6,139 nucleotides of DNA. Origin: Deltaproteobacteria bacterium. Lineage in GTDB: Bacteria; Desulfobacterota; Syntrophia; Syntrophales; Smithellaceae. Shown here piece by piece: positions 5,608 to 6,139 of this stretch. The notes under the pieces were generated by a model that did not search any database, was not told where the DNA came from, and saw only the letters and a program-made list of their open reading frames with translations. Position 1 is the first letter of the stretch. Each line of letters begins with the position of its first letter. Where the stretch lies: assembly GCA_019136325.1 (NCBI GenBank), contig JAGVUJ010000283.1, positions 1 to 6,139 on the forward strand, read 5' to 3'. Position numbers and translations under genes: made by a program.

Positions 5608-6139
5608 ATGTCACATGCTACGATTACAACAATAGATCCGGCGGTTGAACGGTCTAAAGAGTTATTGGAGCGTATTTTCCCATCACCACGTAACTTCACC
5701 ATCCGCTTGTGGAACCAGGAAGAGCTACCAGGGGAATCAGACTCCGCTTTTACCCTGATTTTAAAACACCCTGGAGCGCTGCACCGGATGTTTTCTCCAC
5801 CGTTAGAACTATCTTTGGGGGAAGCTTATATTTACAACGATTTTGATATCGAAGGTGACTTATATGCCGCCTTTGGACTGATCGATACCTTGAGTAGCCG
5901 GATCTTCAGCCCAACGGATGTGGCGGCCCTGATCAAAGAGGTTCAAAGCCTGCCCAAAACCGGCATAGAGCGTTCAACCACGCGGAGACCGTTTGATTTG
6001 AAAGGTGAGCTTCACTCTCCCAAACGAGATCGTGAGGCTGTTAGCTTTCATTACGATGTAGGCAACGATTTCTACGCTTTATGGTTGGACCGCCAAAAGC
6101 AGTACTCCTGCGGCTATTTTCCGACCGGCACGGAAGATC
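5608..6139 (+). CDS. Cyclopropane-fatty-acid-synthase-like methyltransferase (partial, N-terminal 177 residues)
   Basis: This is a SAM-dependent enzyme of the CFA synthase family, which normally adds a methylene (or methyl) from S-adenosylmethionine to the double bond of membrane phospholipid acyl chains. The window ends within the gene. The visible part has the N-terminal substrate-facing region (for example LSLGEAYIYNDFDIEGDLYA) and the start of the methyltransferase domain with the signature HYDVGNDFYALWLD at about 148-161 and YSCGYF at 166-171. Full-length relatives have roughly 380-430 residues, so over half is missing here. The ATG at 5608 is chosen because GGAG lies 5 bases upstream; ATGs at 5587 and 5560 in the same frame lack one. 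It starts 100 bp after the patatin stop on the same strand and is probably the third operon gene. Whether it makes a cyclopropane, methyl or methylene product cannot be told. Confidence 0.9.
   Translation, partial: MSHATITTIDPAVERSKELLERIFPSPRNFTIRLWNQEELPGESDSAFTLILKHPGALHRMFSPPLELSLGEAYIYNDFDIEGDLYAAFGLIDTLSSRIFSPTDVAALIKEVQSLPKTGIERSTTRRPFDLKGELHSPKRDREAVSFHYDVGNDFYALWLDRQKQYSCGYFPTGTED

Overview
The window is bacterial DNA in two visibly different parts. Bases 1 to about 2090 are an accessory patch: a 1.27-kb IS3-family insertion sequence followed by an AT-rich metal-regulator locus on the minus strand. From about 2092 to the end the DNA is richer in GC and reads on the plus strand: a gene remnant, a small membrane protein, and then a three-gene run that continues past the right edge. 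The host cannot be named from the sequence. The moderate GC, the SPW-repeat protein and the radical SAM / patatin / cyclopropane-synthase set would fit an environmental bacterium such as a Chloroflexota (Anaerolineae) member, but that is a weak guess.

Left part. Two small inverted repeats (10-52) abut the left end of the IS. The IS (54-1319) has about 40-bp imperfect terminal repeats, an orfA broken by one extra A in an A7 run near its start, an intact orfB with a complete DDE set, and a textbook -1 slippery heptamer where the two meet. No target duplication is visible. The right end of the IS cuts a small minus-strand membrane-protein gene (start at 1584) that is 8-bp overlapped with an ArsR-family regulator (1577-1885). 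The regulator carries the exact D-x-H-x10-H-x2-H zinc/cobalt-sensing motif of the SmtB/CzrA type, has a near-consensus sigma70 promoter, and has a TGAA-N6-CTCA operator-like site between promoter and start. A second near-consensus promoter points the other way (2019-2047) but faces only a headless gene fragment (2092-2436). This suggests that a rearrangement joined the two parts near 2090.

Right part. The SPW-repeat membrane protein (2521-2832) is followed by about 200 bp containing a GC-rich 9-bp inverted repeat. Then come a 506-residue radical SAM enzyme with extra C-terminal cysteines, a patatin-like serine phospholipase/acyl hydrolase, and the N-terminal 177 residues of a cyclopropane-fatty-acid-synthase-like methyltransferase. 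These three lie close together on one strand and look like one operon. Two of them belong to lipid-acting families, so the best functional hypothesis is an acyl-chain remodelling or modification pathway in which the radical SAM enzyme performs an uncharacterised step. That hypothesis is the most interesting item here; it rests on gene context, not on a recognised family for the radical SAM protein.
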